Source: an uncultured Sphingomonadaceae bacterium
GTDB taxonomy: Bacteria > Pseudomonadota > Alphaproteobacteria > Sphingomonadales > Sphingomonadaceae
Length of the DNA stretch: 53,389 nt
Direction of reading: 5' to 3'
Assembly (NCBI GenBank): GCA_903871605.1
Contig: CAIQHF010000003.1
Location: forward strand, 1 to 53,389
A model generated the notes under the pieces. It searched no databases, had not been told where the DNA came from, and worked only from the letters and a program-made list of their open reading frames with translations. The translations under genes were made by a program, and so were the position numbers. Below, in pieces: positions 43,904 through 52,436 of this stretch (within the stretch, counting starts at the first letter, position 1; every line of letters starts with the position of its first letter).

Positions 43904-44254
43904 GTGTCGATCAACTGGGACGCCGAGCTGCTCGGGCCGGTTATGGCGGTCTTCGGGGAGGGGTCGGCAACCGATCCCCTCTCATGGCCGACGTACACGC
44001 CCAAGGGCGGCGCGGCGTTCCAGTTGCCCAATGCAGTCTTCGACGAGGCATACACCCAGGTAACCTCTCTCGCCGAAGGCTCGCAGGATACCACGCAGCG
44101 CCCGATCCTCGGCGTGCGCGCGTCGCTTTTCCTCATCCCGCCAAAGCAGGACGACACGGTCTATATCCCGTCGGTAGGTAAGACGTTCGGCGTCGCCGAC
44201 CCTCAACCCGACGGGCATGGGCATATCAAGCTCATGCTGATCGAGGTCGCATGA
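43904..44254 (+). CDS. Head-tail joining protein, gpFII-like
   Basis: A 116-residue protein, the same size as lambda gpFII. It begins at GTG 43904 (MSINWDAELLGPVMAV) and contains TYTPKGGAAFQLPNAVFDEAY and a beta-rich DTVYIPSVGKTFGVADPQPDG end. gpFII-type proteins close the head for tail binding. It overlaps the next gene by 4 bp. Confidence 0.75.
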   Translation: MSINWDAELLGPVMAVFGEGSATDPLSWPTYTPKGGAAFQLPNAVFDEAYTQVTSLAEGSQDTTQRPILGVRASLFLIPPKQDDTVYIPSVGKTFGVADPQPDGHGHIKLMLIEVA

Positions 44255-44817
44255 CGACGTCGGCGGATTTGCTCGACCTTGTCGAGGCAGCTTTGCTTGG
44301 CCCGAACGCTGCATCTGAACCGGCAGTCTACGCGACGAGCGCAGCCGACCGGGTGAAGCGTCCCGGCGATCTGCCGACGCAGGCCGACCAATACCCGATC
44401 CTGAAGCTTCGCGTCGTCAGCGAGAGCCGTCAGTCACTCGGCCGCGGCGACGTCCAGTTCGACACGACAGTCACCATTCGCGTCGTCGGCGAAGTTTCGG
44501 CACCAGCCGCAATAGGCGATGTTTCGACCTCGACCGCTGAGGCCCGGCTATGGGCGCTCAAGCGCGAATACGAGATGGCGATCATCAACAGCTACCCGCT
44601 GTTCCGCGTCGTGCAGGAGCTGGCCGGCGTGAATACTCAGCTGGCGTTTTGCGGCGAGCAGGCGACGCACCTCGCTGGCATCCAGAGCGACTTCGCCTTT
44701 GAGATTTACGAGGGCGCAGACGACTTCGCCCCGATCGAGACCGTCGCGCTGACCGACGTCACCGCGCAGGACCGCAATCACCCGCCGACCGGCTTCACCG
44801 CCGACCTCCCACAATAG
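44251..44817 (+). CDS. Tail terminator-like protein (Mu gp37 position)
   Basis: A 188-residue protein with features of phage tail-terminator proteins: an ADLLDLVEAALLGP helix, QYPILKLRVVSESRQSLGRGD and a C-terminal ETVALTDVTAQD. It lies before the DUF2635 and sheath genes, in the place Mu keeps its gp37. The family assignment is by position and general pattern. Confidence 0.65.
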   Translation: MTTSADLLDLVEAALLGPNAASEPAVYATSAADRVKRPGDLPTQADQYPILKLRVVSESRQSLGRGDVQFDTTVTIRVVGEVSAPAAIGDVSTSTAEARLWALKREYEMAIINSYPLFRVVQELAGVNTQLAFCGEQATHLAGIQSDFAFEIYEGADDFAPIETVALTDVTAQDRNHPPTGFTADLPQ

Positions 44818-44826
44818 GAGCGCCCT

Positions 44827-45030
44827 ATGCGCATCGTTGCCGTGCCGGGCCGTTTGGTCCGGGACCCTGTCACGCGTCGCCCGCTCGACGCCGACGGGCT
44901 CACCGTCGATCCCAACGACTTCTACTGGGCGCGCCTCATCGCAGATGGCGACGCGCAGGTTGTGGACGACGTCGAGTCCGAGCCCGAACCCGCCGCCGAG
45001 TCGGCGCCCGCCGAGGAGCCGAAGGCATGA
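44827..45030 (+). CDS. DUF2635 protein (Mu gp38-like)
   Basis: A 67-residue protein, MRIVAVPGRLVRDPVTRRPL..., with VDPNDFYWARLIADGDAQVV. This is the DUF2635 pattern; Mu has the same gene just before its tail sheath. Overlaps the sheath start by 4 bp. Exact role in tail assembly is unknown. Confidence 0.85.
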   Translation: MRIVAVPGRLVRDPVTRRPLDADGLTVDPNDFYWARLIADGDAQVVDDVESEPEPAAESAPAEEPKA

Positions 45031-46529
45031 CGATCCCCTTTGCAAACATCCCGCAGACGCTGCGCGTCCCGCTGTTCTTCGCCGAGCTCGACAACTCGAA
45101 GGCGAACACGAACGTCACGCCTCAGCGCGCGCTGCTGATCGGCCAGAAGACGTCGGCGGGAACGCTCGTCGCCAACGTCGCCCAGCAGAGCCAGTCGCAA
45201 TCCAACTCGCGCCTGGCGGCCGGCCCCGGATCGATCCTCGCCGGCATGATCGACGCCTACCGGGCGAACGACCCGACGGGGGAGCTCTGGGTGCTCCCGC
45301 TCAATGACGATCCCGGCGCCGTCGCGGCGACTGGCTCGATCAGCTTCACGGGCCCGACGACGGCCGCGGGTACGCTGTCGCTGTATGTCGGCGGCCGGCT
45401 GATCGCGGTGCCGCTGCAGAGCGGACAGACGGCCGCCCAGGTCGCGACGACGGTGGCGGCCGCGATTAATGCCGCCAACGGCATTGCCGCGACGGCGGCG
45501 GTCGACGGCGTGACGACGTCCAAGGTCAATCTCACCGCGCGCAACGGCGGCGAGTGCGGCAACGACATCGACATCCGGATCAACTATCTGGGCTATACCA
45601 AGGGCGAGCTGCTCCCGCAGGGCCTCGGTGTCACGATCGTCGCGATGGCGAGCGGCGCCACCAACCCCTCGCTGACGACCGCGCTGACCAATCTCGGCGA
45701 CAAGCCTTATGACTTCATCGGATGCTCGCTCACCGACACGGCGTCGGTAGCGGCGATGACCGCCCTACTCGCTGACGCGACCGGCGGACGCTGGTCATGG
45801 ACGACGCAGGTCTATGGCCATTGCTGGATCGCCAAGCGCGGCACCGCCGGCACGCTCACGGCCTATGCCACGCTGATCAATAATCAGCATGTCACCTGCA
45901 TCGGCATGCCGACCAGCTGTCCGACCCCGCCGTGGAAGTGGGCAGCCGGCTTCATGGGCAAGGCGGCAGTTAGCCTGCGCGCGGACCCCGGCCAGCCGCT
46001 GCAATATCTCACGGTCGCCGGTATTCTGCCGCCCGAGAGCAATTGGCTGTTCGGCATCCAGATCCAGAGCGCGACCCTGCTCTATGGTGGCGTGTCAACC
46101 TGGACCGTCGACGGCGGCAACAACGTCGTGATGCAGAACATCATCACGACCTACGTCACCAACACGCAGGGCCAGGCGGACGACAGCTATCTCGAAGTCG
46201 AGACCATGTATCAGATCCCGTATGTTCTGCGGGCATTGCGCACGATGGTCGCCGCCAAATACGGCCGCAAGAAGCTCGCCGACAATGGGACGCGCTTTGG
46301 GCCTACCTCGAATGTCGTCACGCCGAACGTCGTGCGTGCCGACCTGATCGCCAACTACAAGGAGCTCGAGGCGGACGGCCAGGTGCAGGACGCTGACGTC
46401 TTCGCGGCTGGCCTCGTCGTCGAACGCAACGCGACCAACCCGGGGCGTCTCGACATTCTCTACGACGGCATTCTGACCAACGGGCTGCGCCAGATCGCGC
46501 TGCTCTTCCAGTTCCGTCTTCAGGCCTAA
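45027..46529 (+). CDS. Contractile tail sheath protein, Mu gpL family
   Basis: A 500-residue sheath protein. Early sequence IPFANIPQTLRVPLFFAELDNS, the RALLIGQKTSAGT block and the C-terminal QIALLFQFRLQA are characteristic of the Mu gpL / subtilisin-like sheath family. The sheath contracts to drive the tube through the envelope, so the phage is a myovirus despite its lambda-like head. ATG 45027 overlaps the upstream stop by 4 bp. Confidence 0.93.
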   Translation: MTIPFANIPQTLRVPLFFAELDNSKANTNVTPQRALLIGQKTSAGTLVANVAQQSQSQSNSRLAAGPGSILAGMIDAYRANDPTGELWVLPLNDDPGAVAATGSISFTGPTTAAGTLSLYVGGRLIAVPLQSGQTAAQVATTVAAAINAANGIAATAAVDGVTTSKVNLTARNGGECGNDIDIRINYLGYTKGELLPQGLGVTIVAMASGATNPSLTTALTNLGDKPYDFIGCSLTDTASVAAMTALLADATGGRWSWTTQVYGHCWIAKRGTAGTLTAYATLINNQHVTCIGMPTSCPTPPWKWAAGFMGKAAVSLRADPGQPLQYLTVAGILPPESNWLFGIQIQSATLLYGGVSTWTVDGGNNVVMQNIITTYVTNTQGQADDSYLEVETMYQIPYVLRALRTMVAAKYGRKKLADNGTRFGPTSNVVTPNVVRADLIANYKELEADGQVQDADVFAAGLVVERNATNPGRLDILYDGILTNGLRQIALLFQFRLQA

Positions 46530-46541
46530 GGAGCCCCCGCG

Positions 46542-46910
46542 ATGGCAGACAGCAACCTGATCGCTGGCGTCATGTACGCCATGATCGACGGCAACAATTA
46601 TCAGGTGACCGGCGAGGGGAAGTACCGCGTCAGCGCCGACAAGCGCGAGACGATGACCGGGCAGGACGGTCCGCACGGCTATTCGGGCACGCCCCAGCCC
46701 GGCATGATGGGCTGGAAGGGGCGCGATAGCTCGCAGCCGCTCATCACCGCGCTAAACGGCGCCGACAACGTGACCGTCATGTTCGAGCTTGCGAACGGCA
46801 AGACGATCGTGGGCCGCAATATGTGGCGCACCGGCGATCCGATCGAGGTTGCGACGGAAGATGCGAGCTTCGACGTCGAGTTCGAAGGTCTCGACGTCAG
46901 CGAAAATTGA
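46542..46910 (+). CDS. Tail tube protein, Mu gpM family
   Basis: A 122-residue tail tube subunit: LIAGVMYAMIDGNNYQVTGE at the N-terminus, the ETMTGQDGPHGYSG loop and FEVEFEG-like C-terminal strands (here DVEFEGLDV). This is the Mu gpM type that stacks inside the sheath. The gene starts 12 bp after the sheath stop. Confidence 0.9.
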   Translation: MADSNLIAGVMYAMIDGNNYQVTGEGKYRVSADKRETMTGQDGPHGYSGTPQPGMMGWKGRDSSQPLITALNGADNVTVMFELANGKTIVGRNMWRTGDPIEVATEDASFDVEFEGLDVSEN

Positions 46911-46924
46911 AAGGGGCCGAGCCA

Positions 46925-47200
46925 ATGACCGACCAGCCCGCCGCGTCCGCCGAGGAGGCGATTCCCGAGGAGCTGACGATCACGTTCCGCAAGGAGATCG
47001 TCCACGCGACGCAGACCTTCACCCATATCATGCTGCACGAGCCCACCGCCGGCCAGTGGGAGGAATGGGACAAGCTTGAGGGGGTCGCCGCGAGCCGCAA
47101 GGCGATCGCGACCATCGCTGCCGTCCCGGAAGCCGTCATCAAGCAGATGCTGGTTCGCGATTTCCGTCAGGCGACCGCGTACCTCAACCGTTTCTTCTAA
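46925..47200 (+). CDS. Tail assembly chaperone, first frame (Mu gp41-like)
   Basis: A 91-residue protein with LTITFRKEIVHATQTFTHIML then EPTAGQWEEWDKLEG and the helical IATIAAVPEAVIKQMLVRDF, the pattern of Mu gp41-type tail assembly chaperones. It stops at TAA 47198-47200 within TTTCTTCTAA. The reading frame one base back remains open to the tape-measure start (see 47191-47343), so part of the product is probably extended by ribosomal frameshift, as in other tailed phages. Confidence 0.85.
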   Translation: MTDQPAASAEEAIPEELTITFRKEIVHATQTFTHIMLHEPTAGQWEEWDKLEGVAASRKAIATIAAVPEAVIKQMLVRDFRQATAYLNRFF

Positions 47201-47343
47201 GGCGGCCGGAGGACTGGCGCGAGGTCGTGGCGGTCTTCGCGTCCCGGTATCGCGAGACGCCTCGCACGATAAAAAAAGAGACATGGTCAGAGCTTAGGCG
47301 CTGGCATCGCGACCATGTCCGCGCGTTCGGGAGTTTCGCATGA
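47191..47343 (+). CDS. Frameshift extension of tail chaperone (gp42-like), -1 frame
   Basis: The -1 frame relative to the chaperone runs without stop from at least 47191 to TGA 47341-47343 and reads RRPEDWREVVAVFASRY, RETPRTIKKETWSELRRWH, then RDHVRAFGSFA. It has a protein-like mix of residues including three Trp, unlike the +1 frame, and its stop overlaps the tape-measure ATG by 4 bp. There is no good independent start (only a GTG at 47227 without a well-placed ribosome site). I infer a translational frameshift near the end of the first frame; the slip site TTTCTTC is not a classic heptamer, so the exact point is open. Confidence 0.6.
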   Translation, partial: FLLRRPEDWREVVAVFASRYRETPRTIKKETWSELRRWHRDHVRAFGSFA

Positions 47344-49079
47344 GCAACCCGAAAGTCGCGATCGATATCGTCGGCAACAACCTCGTCGACCGCGGCGTCG
47401 GCGCCGCCGAGAAGCGGCTCGACAAGCTGGGCAAGCACGCGGCGGGCATCGGTAAGGGGATGGGCAAGCTCGGCGATCGCGGCGGCCTCGGCAATTTCGT
47501 CCGCACCTTTGCCGAGGTCGATGCGGCCGTTTCTGGCGCGTTCGGTCGGCGCTCGGTGTTCGGCACGCTCGACACGCGCCTCGGTGCGGTGCGGCGCGCG
47601 GGGTCGGCGCTCAATGCCGGGCTGGGGCGCACGTCGCAGTCGCTGGGCCAGATCGAGAGCGTCGGCGCGAGCGCGTCGGCATCGCTTGGCACGACCGCCG
47701 TCGAGGGCGTGGCAGCGGCGGAAGGAATGGAAGCGGCGGCGGGCGCGGCGGGCGGCCTCGCGCTTGCCATGGGCCCGGTGGCGATCGTCGGCGCAGCCGC
47801 AGTGGCGACGCTCGGCGCCGCGACGGTGGCGGGCTACAAGTTCGCGAGCGGCTGGGCTGCCAGCACGGCGCAGATGGGCCGCTTCGCCGACATGATCGGC
47901 GTTGCTTCCCGCGACCTTCAGGAGCTGCAAGGCGCGGCCGAGCGCTACGGGATCGGCAAGGATGCTACCAGCGGCGCGGTTAGCAGCTTCGCGCAGGGCG
48001 TTCATGACGCGCGATACGGCCGCAACAACGAGACGCTGGCGCTGTTGACCAGGTTGGGCGTCAAGTTCCGCACCGGCGCCGACGGCAACCTCGACTACTC
48101 GGCTATGCTCGCCGACACGTCCGATGCGATCGCGCGCCAGAAGGATCCGCAGACGCGGCTGATGATCGCGAACCGCTTGGGCATCGCCGGCATGCTTCCG
48201 CTTCTCAGCAAGGGGAGCGGCACGCTCCGCTCGGAGATGGCGGACGTTGGACAACATGGGGTCGTCAACAGCTCGGCTGACATCGCGACCGCGGAGAAGT
48301 TCAACCGCAACTCGGTCCTGCTCGGTCAGATGTTCGACCGGACCAAGCAGGGCCTGCAAGCGGCCACGGCTGGCAAGTATAACCCGGCGCTCGACGGCGG
48401 CGTCTATCTCGCGCAGCACGCGAGCGTCGCGGGCGCGGCGCGTGCCATCGGCGACGGCGCCGACAAGATCGACCGCGCGGCGGACAAGATGCTGGCCGCC
48501 GTGGGCGGATCATCTCGCGGTATTGTGACCGACGCGCGTTTCGGTGCCGGGGCGGCGGGCATGGCGCACCTGATTGAAACAGTCGGCGAGCGGTCCAAGC
48601 AATGGCAGCAGAGCAGCAAGGGCGCCGTGGGCGTGATGCAGCTTCTACCGGAAACAGCCCGCGCGGTAGCCCAACGAAACGGCATACCCTTCGACGAACA
48701 CCGACTTCGGACCGACGCCGGCTATAATCGGATGCTCGGCAACCTCGAAGTCGGGCGTCTATGGAGCAAGTATCACGATCCAGCCCTTGTAGCCGCGGCA
48801 TATAATGCGGGTGACGGGCGGTTAGATGGTCACCATGGCCGCGGGGGGTGGCTGCGAACAATCGGCGATCCGCGAACCGGAGCTATCTCCGACCGAGACT
48901 TTGCCGATGCGATCGGCATCGACGAGACCCGCAAGTACGCGCAACGGATCCTCGGTGCCCAGCAAACAGACAAGCCGGTTCACCACATTCATGAGTTTAA
49001 GGGGCTGCCGCAGGGAACGGCTGTAAAGTCACGAACCAATGGGTCGCCGCGAGTATCGATGTCATTTAGCGACGAGTAG
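47340..49079 (+). CDS. Tape measure protein with lytic transglycosylase domain
   Basis: A 579-residue tail tape measure. Residues to about 400 are Ala/Gly-rich and helical with one hydrophobic stretch (GGLALAMGPVAIVGAAAVATLG). The C-terminal 150 residues form an SLT-type transglycosylase domain: LIETVGERSKQWQQSSKGAVG with a likely catalytic Glu, then GVMQLLPETAR, YNRMLGNLEVG and VAAAYNAGDG. It sets tail length and locally cuts peptidoglycan at injection. It is rather short for a tape measure. The next cargo gene ends base to base with its stop. Confidence 0.88.
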   Translation: MSNPKVAIDIVGNNLVDRGVGAAEKRLDKLGKHAAGIGKGMGKLGDRGGLGNFVRTFAEVDAAVSGAFGRRSVFGTLDTRLGAVRRAGSALNAGLGRTSQSLGQIESVGASASASLGTTAVEGVAAAEGMEAAAGAAGGLALAMGPVAIVGAAAVATLGAATVAGYKFASGWAASTAQMGRFADMIGVASRDLQELQGAAERYGIGKDATSGAVSSFAQGVHDARYGRNNETLALLTRLGVKFRTGADGNLDYSAMLADTSDAIARQKDPQTRLMIANRLGIAGMLPLLSKGSGTLRSEMADVGQHGVVNSSADIATAEKFNRNSVLLGQMFDRTKQGLQAATAGKYNPALDGGVYLAQHASVAGAARAIGDGADKIDRAADKMLAAVGGSSRGIVTDARFGAGAAGMAHLIETVGERSKQWQQSSKGAVGVMQLLPETARAVAQRNGIPFDEHRLRTDAGYNRMLGNLEVGRLWSKYHDPALVAAAYNAGDGRLDGHHGRGGWLRTIGDPRTGAISDRDFADAIGIDETRKYAQRILGAQQTDKPVHHIHEFKGLPQGTAVKSRTNGSPRVSMSFSDE

Positions 49080-49472
49080 TTATTGAGGGGCCACGCGGAT
49101 CGTGTTGACCAGCGCCATGCCCATCGCGCCGGTCTGGGTGCCCGTCACCACCACTCTTCGCCCTGGCCGAAACCAGCGGAAAAACTTTTTCAGCGAAGCA
49201 TCGCCCGTCTGGTCCTGATCAAAGTTTTCTTTGTATGTCTTGCCGTCGGCGGCCTTCAGATCAAAGGATGACGGCGCCGCGGCATCGCCTGAGACTCGGG
49301 TTACCGTGCCAGTCACCTGATATGACCGGCACGGGTCGTCATGCTCGGCGCAGGTATCGCCAGCACCGGACATTCCGGCGATACGACCGTGGTCAAATAT
49401 AAGGTGCGGCCCATCGGCGGCGAGGCTGGGGCTTCCAATCAGACCGAGCAGAGCGAAGGCAGCAATCTTCAT
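49080..49472 (-). CDS. Secreted protein of unknown function (moron cassette)
   Basis: A 131-residue protein with signal peptide MKIAAFALLGLIGSPSLAA and a mature beta-rich domain. Two Cys (GDTCAEHDDPCRSY) may form a disulphide. The C-terminal part SYQVTGTVTRVSG...GRRVVVTGTQTG reads like a small OB-type barrel. It is on the strand opposite to the tail genes, is more AT-rich than they are, and is coupled by 4 bp to the WYL-like gene upstream. It is likely expressed from the lysogen and acts outside the cytoplasm. Confidence 0.72.
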   Translation of the reverse strand: MKIAAFALLGLIGSPSLAADGPHLIFDHGRIAGMSGAGDTCAEHDDPCRSYQVTGTVTRVSGDAAAPSSFDLKAADGKTYKENFDQDQTGDASLKKFFRWFRPGRRVVVTGTQTGAMGMALVNTIRVAPQ

Positions 49473-49960
49473 AACCAAAGTCCCCAGCGCTGGTGAAATA
49501 AGCGAAGCAGCCAAGGCAGAACGCGCAATCTGCCTACGAGATACCCGCCGAGCAAAACCCCAGCTGCCAAGCGGTACAGAGGCAGGCGAGAAGACTGTAT
49601 CGTCGGAGCTTCGATCGGCATTCCCTTGCCGATGCGTCGCACGCTAGGCGGGGAAGGTTCCTTTTGGGCTGATGGCAGCACCACCCCGGCCGCCATCTCA
49701 TCCAAGAGGTCGTCGAGGTCTAACACCTCCCCGGTGGCAGGATCTGCGACGGTGACGATGCGATCAATGCGGAATGTCCTGTTGGCCCTTCGCATGAGGC
49801 AGAATGCTTCTATCGCCTCCGGGTAGGCATCATTGCCGACCATTGATCCTGAGATTTCATAGGGAATGATTTCGCGCTCGCTGTGCTCTCGATCAGCATC
49901 GATGTAGCTCAGCAGAAGCCTGCGACCGCCTGATCCGCTTATCCGGTGCGCCCATTCCAT
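49469..49960 (-). CDS. WYL-like sensor domain protein with membrane segment
   Basis: A 163-residue protein. Residues about 10-75 resemble a WYL domain: RRLLLSYIDADREHSEREIIPYEI, AFCLMRRANRTFRIDRIV, without an attached helix-turn-helix. The C-terminal third contains a hydrophobic helix (LPLYRLAAGVLLGGYLVG) ending in a basic segment. WYL domains sense nucleotides or nucleic acids and regulate defence and phage genes; here it appears membrane-bound. Start ATG 49960 is preferred over 50023. It is the upstream member of the two-gene cassette on the minus strand. Confidence 0.65.
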   Translation of the reverse strand: MEWAHRISGSGGRRLLLSYIDADREHSEREIIPYEISGSMVGNDAYPEAIEAFCLMRRANRTFRIDRIVTVADPATGEVLDLDDLLDEMAAGVVLPSAQKEPSPPSVRRIGKGMPIEAPTIQSSRLPLYRLAAGVLLGGYLVGRLRVLPWLLRLFHQRWGLWL

Positions 49961-50016
49961 CCGTTGCCCCCGAGTCCTTGGCGCCGAGCGTAAAGCGCAG
50001 CTGGGAGGAGACCAAT

Positions 50017-51330
50017 ATGGCATTGCTCTCCGGCGGCATCCTGCCTGGCTCGTTTCGGGGCGTGCCCTTCGGGGTTGTGGCCTCGGGCCTGGGCGGCGGG
50101 CGCCGGATCGCGCTGCATACCTATCCTGGGCGCGACGAGCCGTGGGCCGAGGATATGGGCCGCGCGCCCCGCGTCTTCCGGCTTCGCGGCTTCTTGCTCG
50201 AGGATGACCTCGTCTACCTCGGCGGCCCGGTCGAGCTTCAGCGAGCGCTGCTCACGGCCGCGTTCGAAGCGAGCGGGTCCGGCCTCCTCACCCATCCGAC
50301 AGCCGGCATCGTTAACGTCTCGGTGCGTGTGTTCAGCATCTCCGAGGAGCTGGACGCGCAGCGCCGCTCGTCGGTCGAGGTCGAGTTCGTCGAAAGCGGC
50401 AAGCGCAGCTATCCGACGATCCTGAGCGCGAGCAGCGGCCTCCTTACCGCGGCCAATCTCTGCAGGGTCGCACTGGCGGTCGACGGCGTTCGGCTGATCG
50501 CGGCGGCCATATCTGTCGGCGACCGGCGATCGGACGTTTCGTCCGCAGCGACGACGTGGACGGGTCAGGTCGCAGGGTTGGGCAACGACGCCACAGCGCT
50601 CCATCGCCTCGCGGCGCAGCTGCCGGGTCAATATGGCCGCTTCGCAGCGGGCGCGAACGCCGGCTTGCAGGGGCTGCGCGCCACGCCGTTCACCGCGACC
50701 ACCACGATCGCGGACCTAGTCGGCATCGCGTCCGCTGATCGGGTCGCGATCTCGACCGCCTCGGCGGCCGTCGGCGCGGCGATCGATGGCGCGGACCTTT
50801 CGAACCCGACGACGATCCCGGCCGCGATCACGGCGTTGGTCGACGCACTCTATGCGGCATGCGCGGATCCTGCGGACGCGATCCGGCTGCTGATAGAGGT
50901 GCTGACCTTCGCGCCGCTCGGCTATACCGACTCGGCGAGCGCGGTCGCGGGCATGTTCCAACGCGCCGCGGCGGCGGCGCTGACGACAGCCGTAGGCGAT
51001 TACCAGCCGAGCAGCGCTGACGATGCCATGGCGCTCATGATCCGCGTCGCGGCCCTGCTCGACGATCTTGCGACCGAGGCTGCCGACGATGGCGATGACG
51101 ACAGCTTCAACGCGCTCCGAGCCGCGCGTGTGTCGGTCGTTAAGGATCTGCGCGCGCGGGGCGGCTCGCTTGCGCAGATCACCACTTTCACAACGGGCCG
51201 GCCCCTGCCGTCGCTCAATCTCGCGCAGCGCCTCTATCGCGATGCGACCCGCGCCGATCAGCTGGTCGGGCAGGTCGCGTGCATCCACCCGCTCTTCATG
51301 CCGACCTCGTTCCAGGCGCTGTCGTCGTGA
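50017..51330 (+). CDS. Mu gpN-like DNA circularisation / tail protein
   Basis: A 437-residue protein. The N-terminal SFRGVPFGVVASGLGGGRRI...HTYPGRDEPWAEDMG block is the DNA-circularisation N-terminal domain of Mu gpN; the rest is an Ala-rich helical region ending QLVGQVACIHPLFMPTSFQAL. In Mu, gpN is a baseplate-proximal tail protein. GGGAGGAG precedes ATG 50017. Confidence 0.88.
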   Translation: MALLSGGILPGSFRGVPFGVVASGLGGGRRIALHTYPGRDEPWAEDMGRAPRVFRLRGFLLEDDLVYLGGPVELQRALLTAAFEASGSGLLTHPTAGIVNVSVRVFSISEELDAQRRSSVEVEFVESGKRSYPTILSASSGLLTAANLCRVALAVDGVRLIAAAISVGDRRSDVSSAATTWTGQVAGLGNDATALHRLAAQLPGQYGRFAAGANAGLQGLRATPFTATTTIADLVGIASADRVAISTASAAVGAAIDGADLSNPTTIPAAITALVDALYAACADPADAIRLLIEVLTFAPLGYTDSASAVAGMFQRAAAAALTTAVGDYQPSSADDAMALMIRVAALLDDLATEAADDGDDDSFNALRAARVSVVKDLRARGGSLAQITTFTTGRPLPSLNLAQRLYRDATRADQLVGQVACIHPLFMPTSFQALSS

Positions 51331-52436
51331 CGTTGGTTGTGGACGTCACGGGCACGAACGCCGCGCCCGATGAGCTCGTCCTCGAGGTGGGCGGCAACAG
51401 GCTCTCCGGGTGGCAGTCGGTCGAGGCGACGCTTCGCGCCGAAGGCTTTCCGAACAGCTTCGAGATATCGCTGACGTCGAAGAACCCGGCGACCAGCAAC
51501 GCGACGGTCGCGCGCGCCGGGCAAGCCTGCTCGGTGTCGCTGGGCAACGACAAGGTCATCACCGGCTATATTGACCGCGACATCCCCAGCGCGTCCGACG
51601 GTACGCATATCATCACCATCGTCGGTCGCGGGATGACACAGGATCTGGTCGACTGCTCGGCCGAATGGCCTTCGGACACCCTGCAGGGCAACGCGCTCGA
51701 AATCGCCACCAAGCTAGCGCTGCCCTACGGCATCAACGTCAAGCTGGCGGATGGCGCCTCGGCCGGTGATCCCGTCCCGCCGATCTGCATCAATTACACC
51801 GACACCGGCGCGCAGATGATCCAGCGCGTCGCCCAGAGCGCGGGTCTGCTCGTCTACGAGGACGGAACCGGCGCGCTTGTCCTTGCCACGCTGGGGACGA
51901 AGCAAGCGGCAAGCGGCGTCGTCTATGGGCAGAACGTGCAGGCCTTTTCGGTCGAGAACAGCGCGGACCAGCGCTATTCGGAGATCGTCTGCTGCTCGCA
52001 GAGCCTTGATGCCCTGAGCGACCTCGCAGGCTCCGACTTTTTCGACACGGAAACCGATCCTAATGTCAGCCGGCCTCGGCGCATGAACATGGTGATCGAG
52101 CAGGTCGCCGAGAACCCGCAGGCCTTCACGATCAAGAAGGCGAAATGGGAGATCGCACGGCGCGCAGGGCGCTCGACCGTCGTCACCGCGACCGTCGACA
52201 GCTGGCGCGACAGCGCGGGCGCGCTGTGGATGCCCAACACCCTGGTCCCCGTCGACGTCCCCGGACTACGCCTCGACGACAAGATGCTGTGCATATCGCA
52301 GGTGACGTTCCGCCGCTCGGATGAAGAAGGGACGACGGCCGTGCTCGTGATGATGCCCAGGTTCGCCTTCCTGCCCGAGCCGATCTCGCTGCTGCCGATC
52401 AACGCGGCCGACGTCATCGGGCCCGACAATGCTTGA
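51327..52436 (+). CDS. Baseplate protein, Mu gpP family
   Basis: A 369-residue baseplate hub protein of the Mu gpP / T4 gp27-like family: TLVVDVTGTN, VITGYIDRDIPSASDGTH, QMIQRVAQSAGLLVYED, and PRFAFLPEPI near the end. It begins at GTG 51327 within GTGA, overlapping gpN, and overlaps the gp45 gene by 8 bp. Confidence 0.88.
   Translation: MTLVVDVTGTNAAPDELVLEVGGNRLSGWQSVEATLRAEGFPNSFEISLTSKNPATSNATVARAGQACSVSLGNDKVITGYIDRDIPSASDGTHIITIVGRGMTQDLVDCSAEWPSDTLQGNALEIATKLALPYGINVKLADGASAGDPVPPICINYTDTGAQMIQRVAQSAGLLVYEDGTGALVLATLGTKQAASGVVYGQNVQAFSVENSADQRYSEIVCCSQSLDALSDLAGSDFFDTETDPNVSRPRRMNMVIEQVAENPQAFTIKKAKWEIARRAGRSTVVTATVDSWRDSAGALWMPNTLVPVDVPGLRLDDKMLCISQVTFRRSDEEGTTAVLVMMPRFAFLPEPISLLPINAADVIGPDNA

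Noticed and set aside
47227-47343. Independent small gene starting at GTG 47227
   Set aside because: No well-spaced ribosome site; the open frame continues upstream to the chaperone's end, and the tail-chaperone frameshift is a better explanation.
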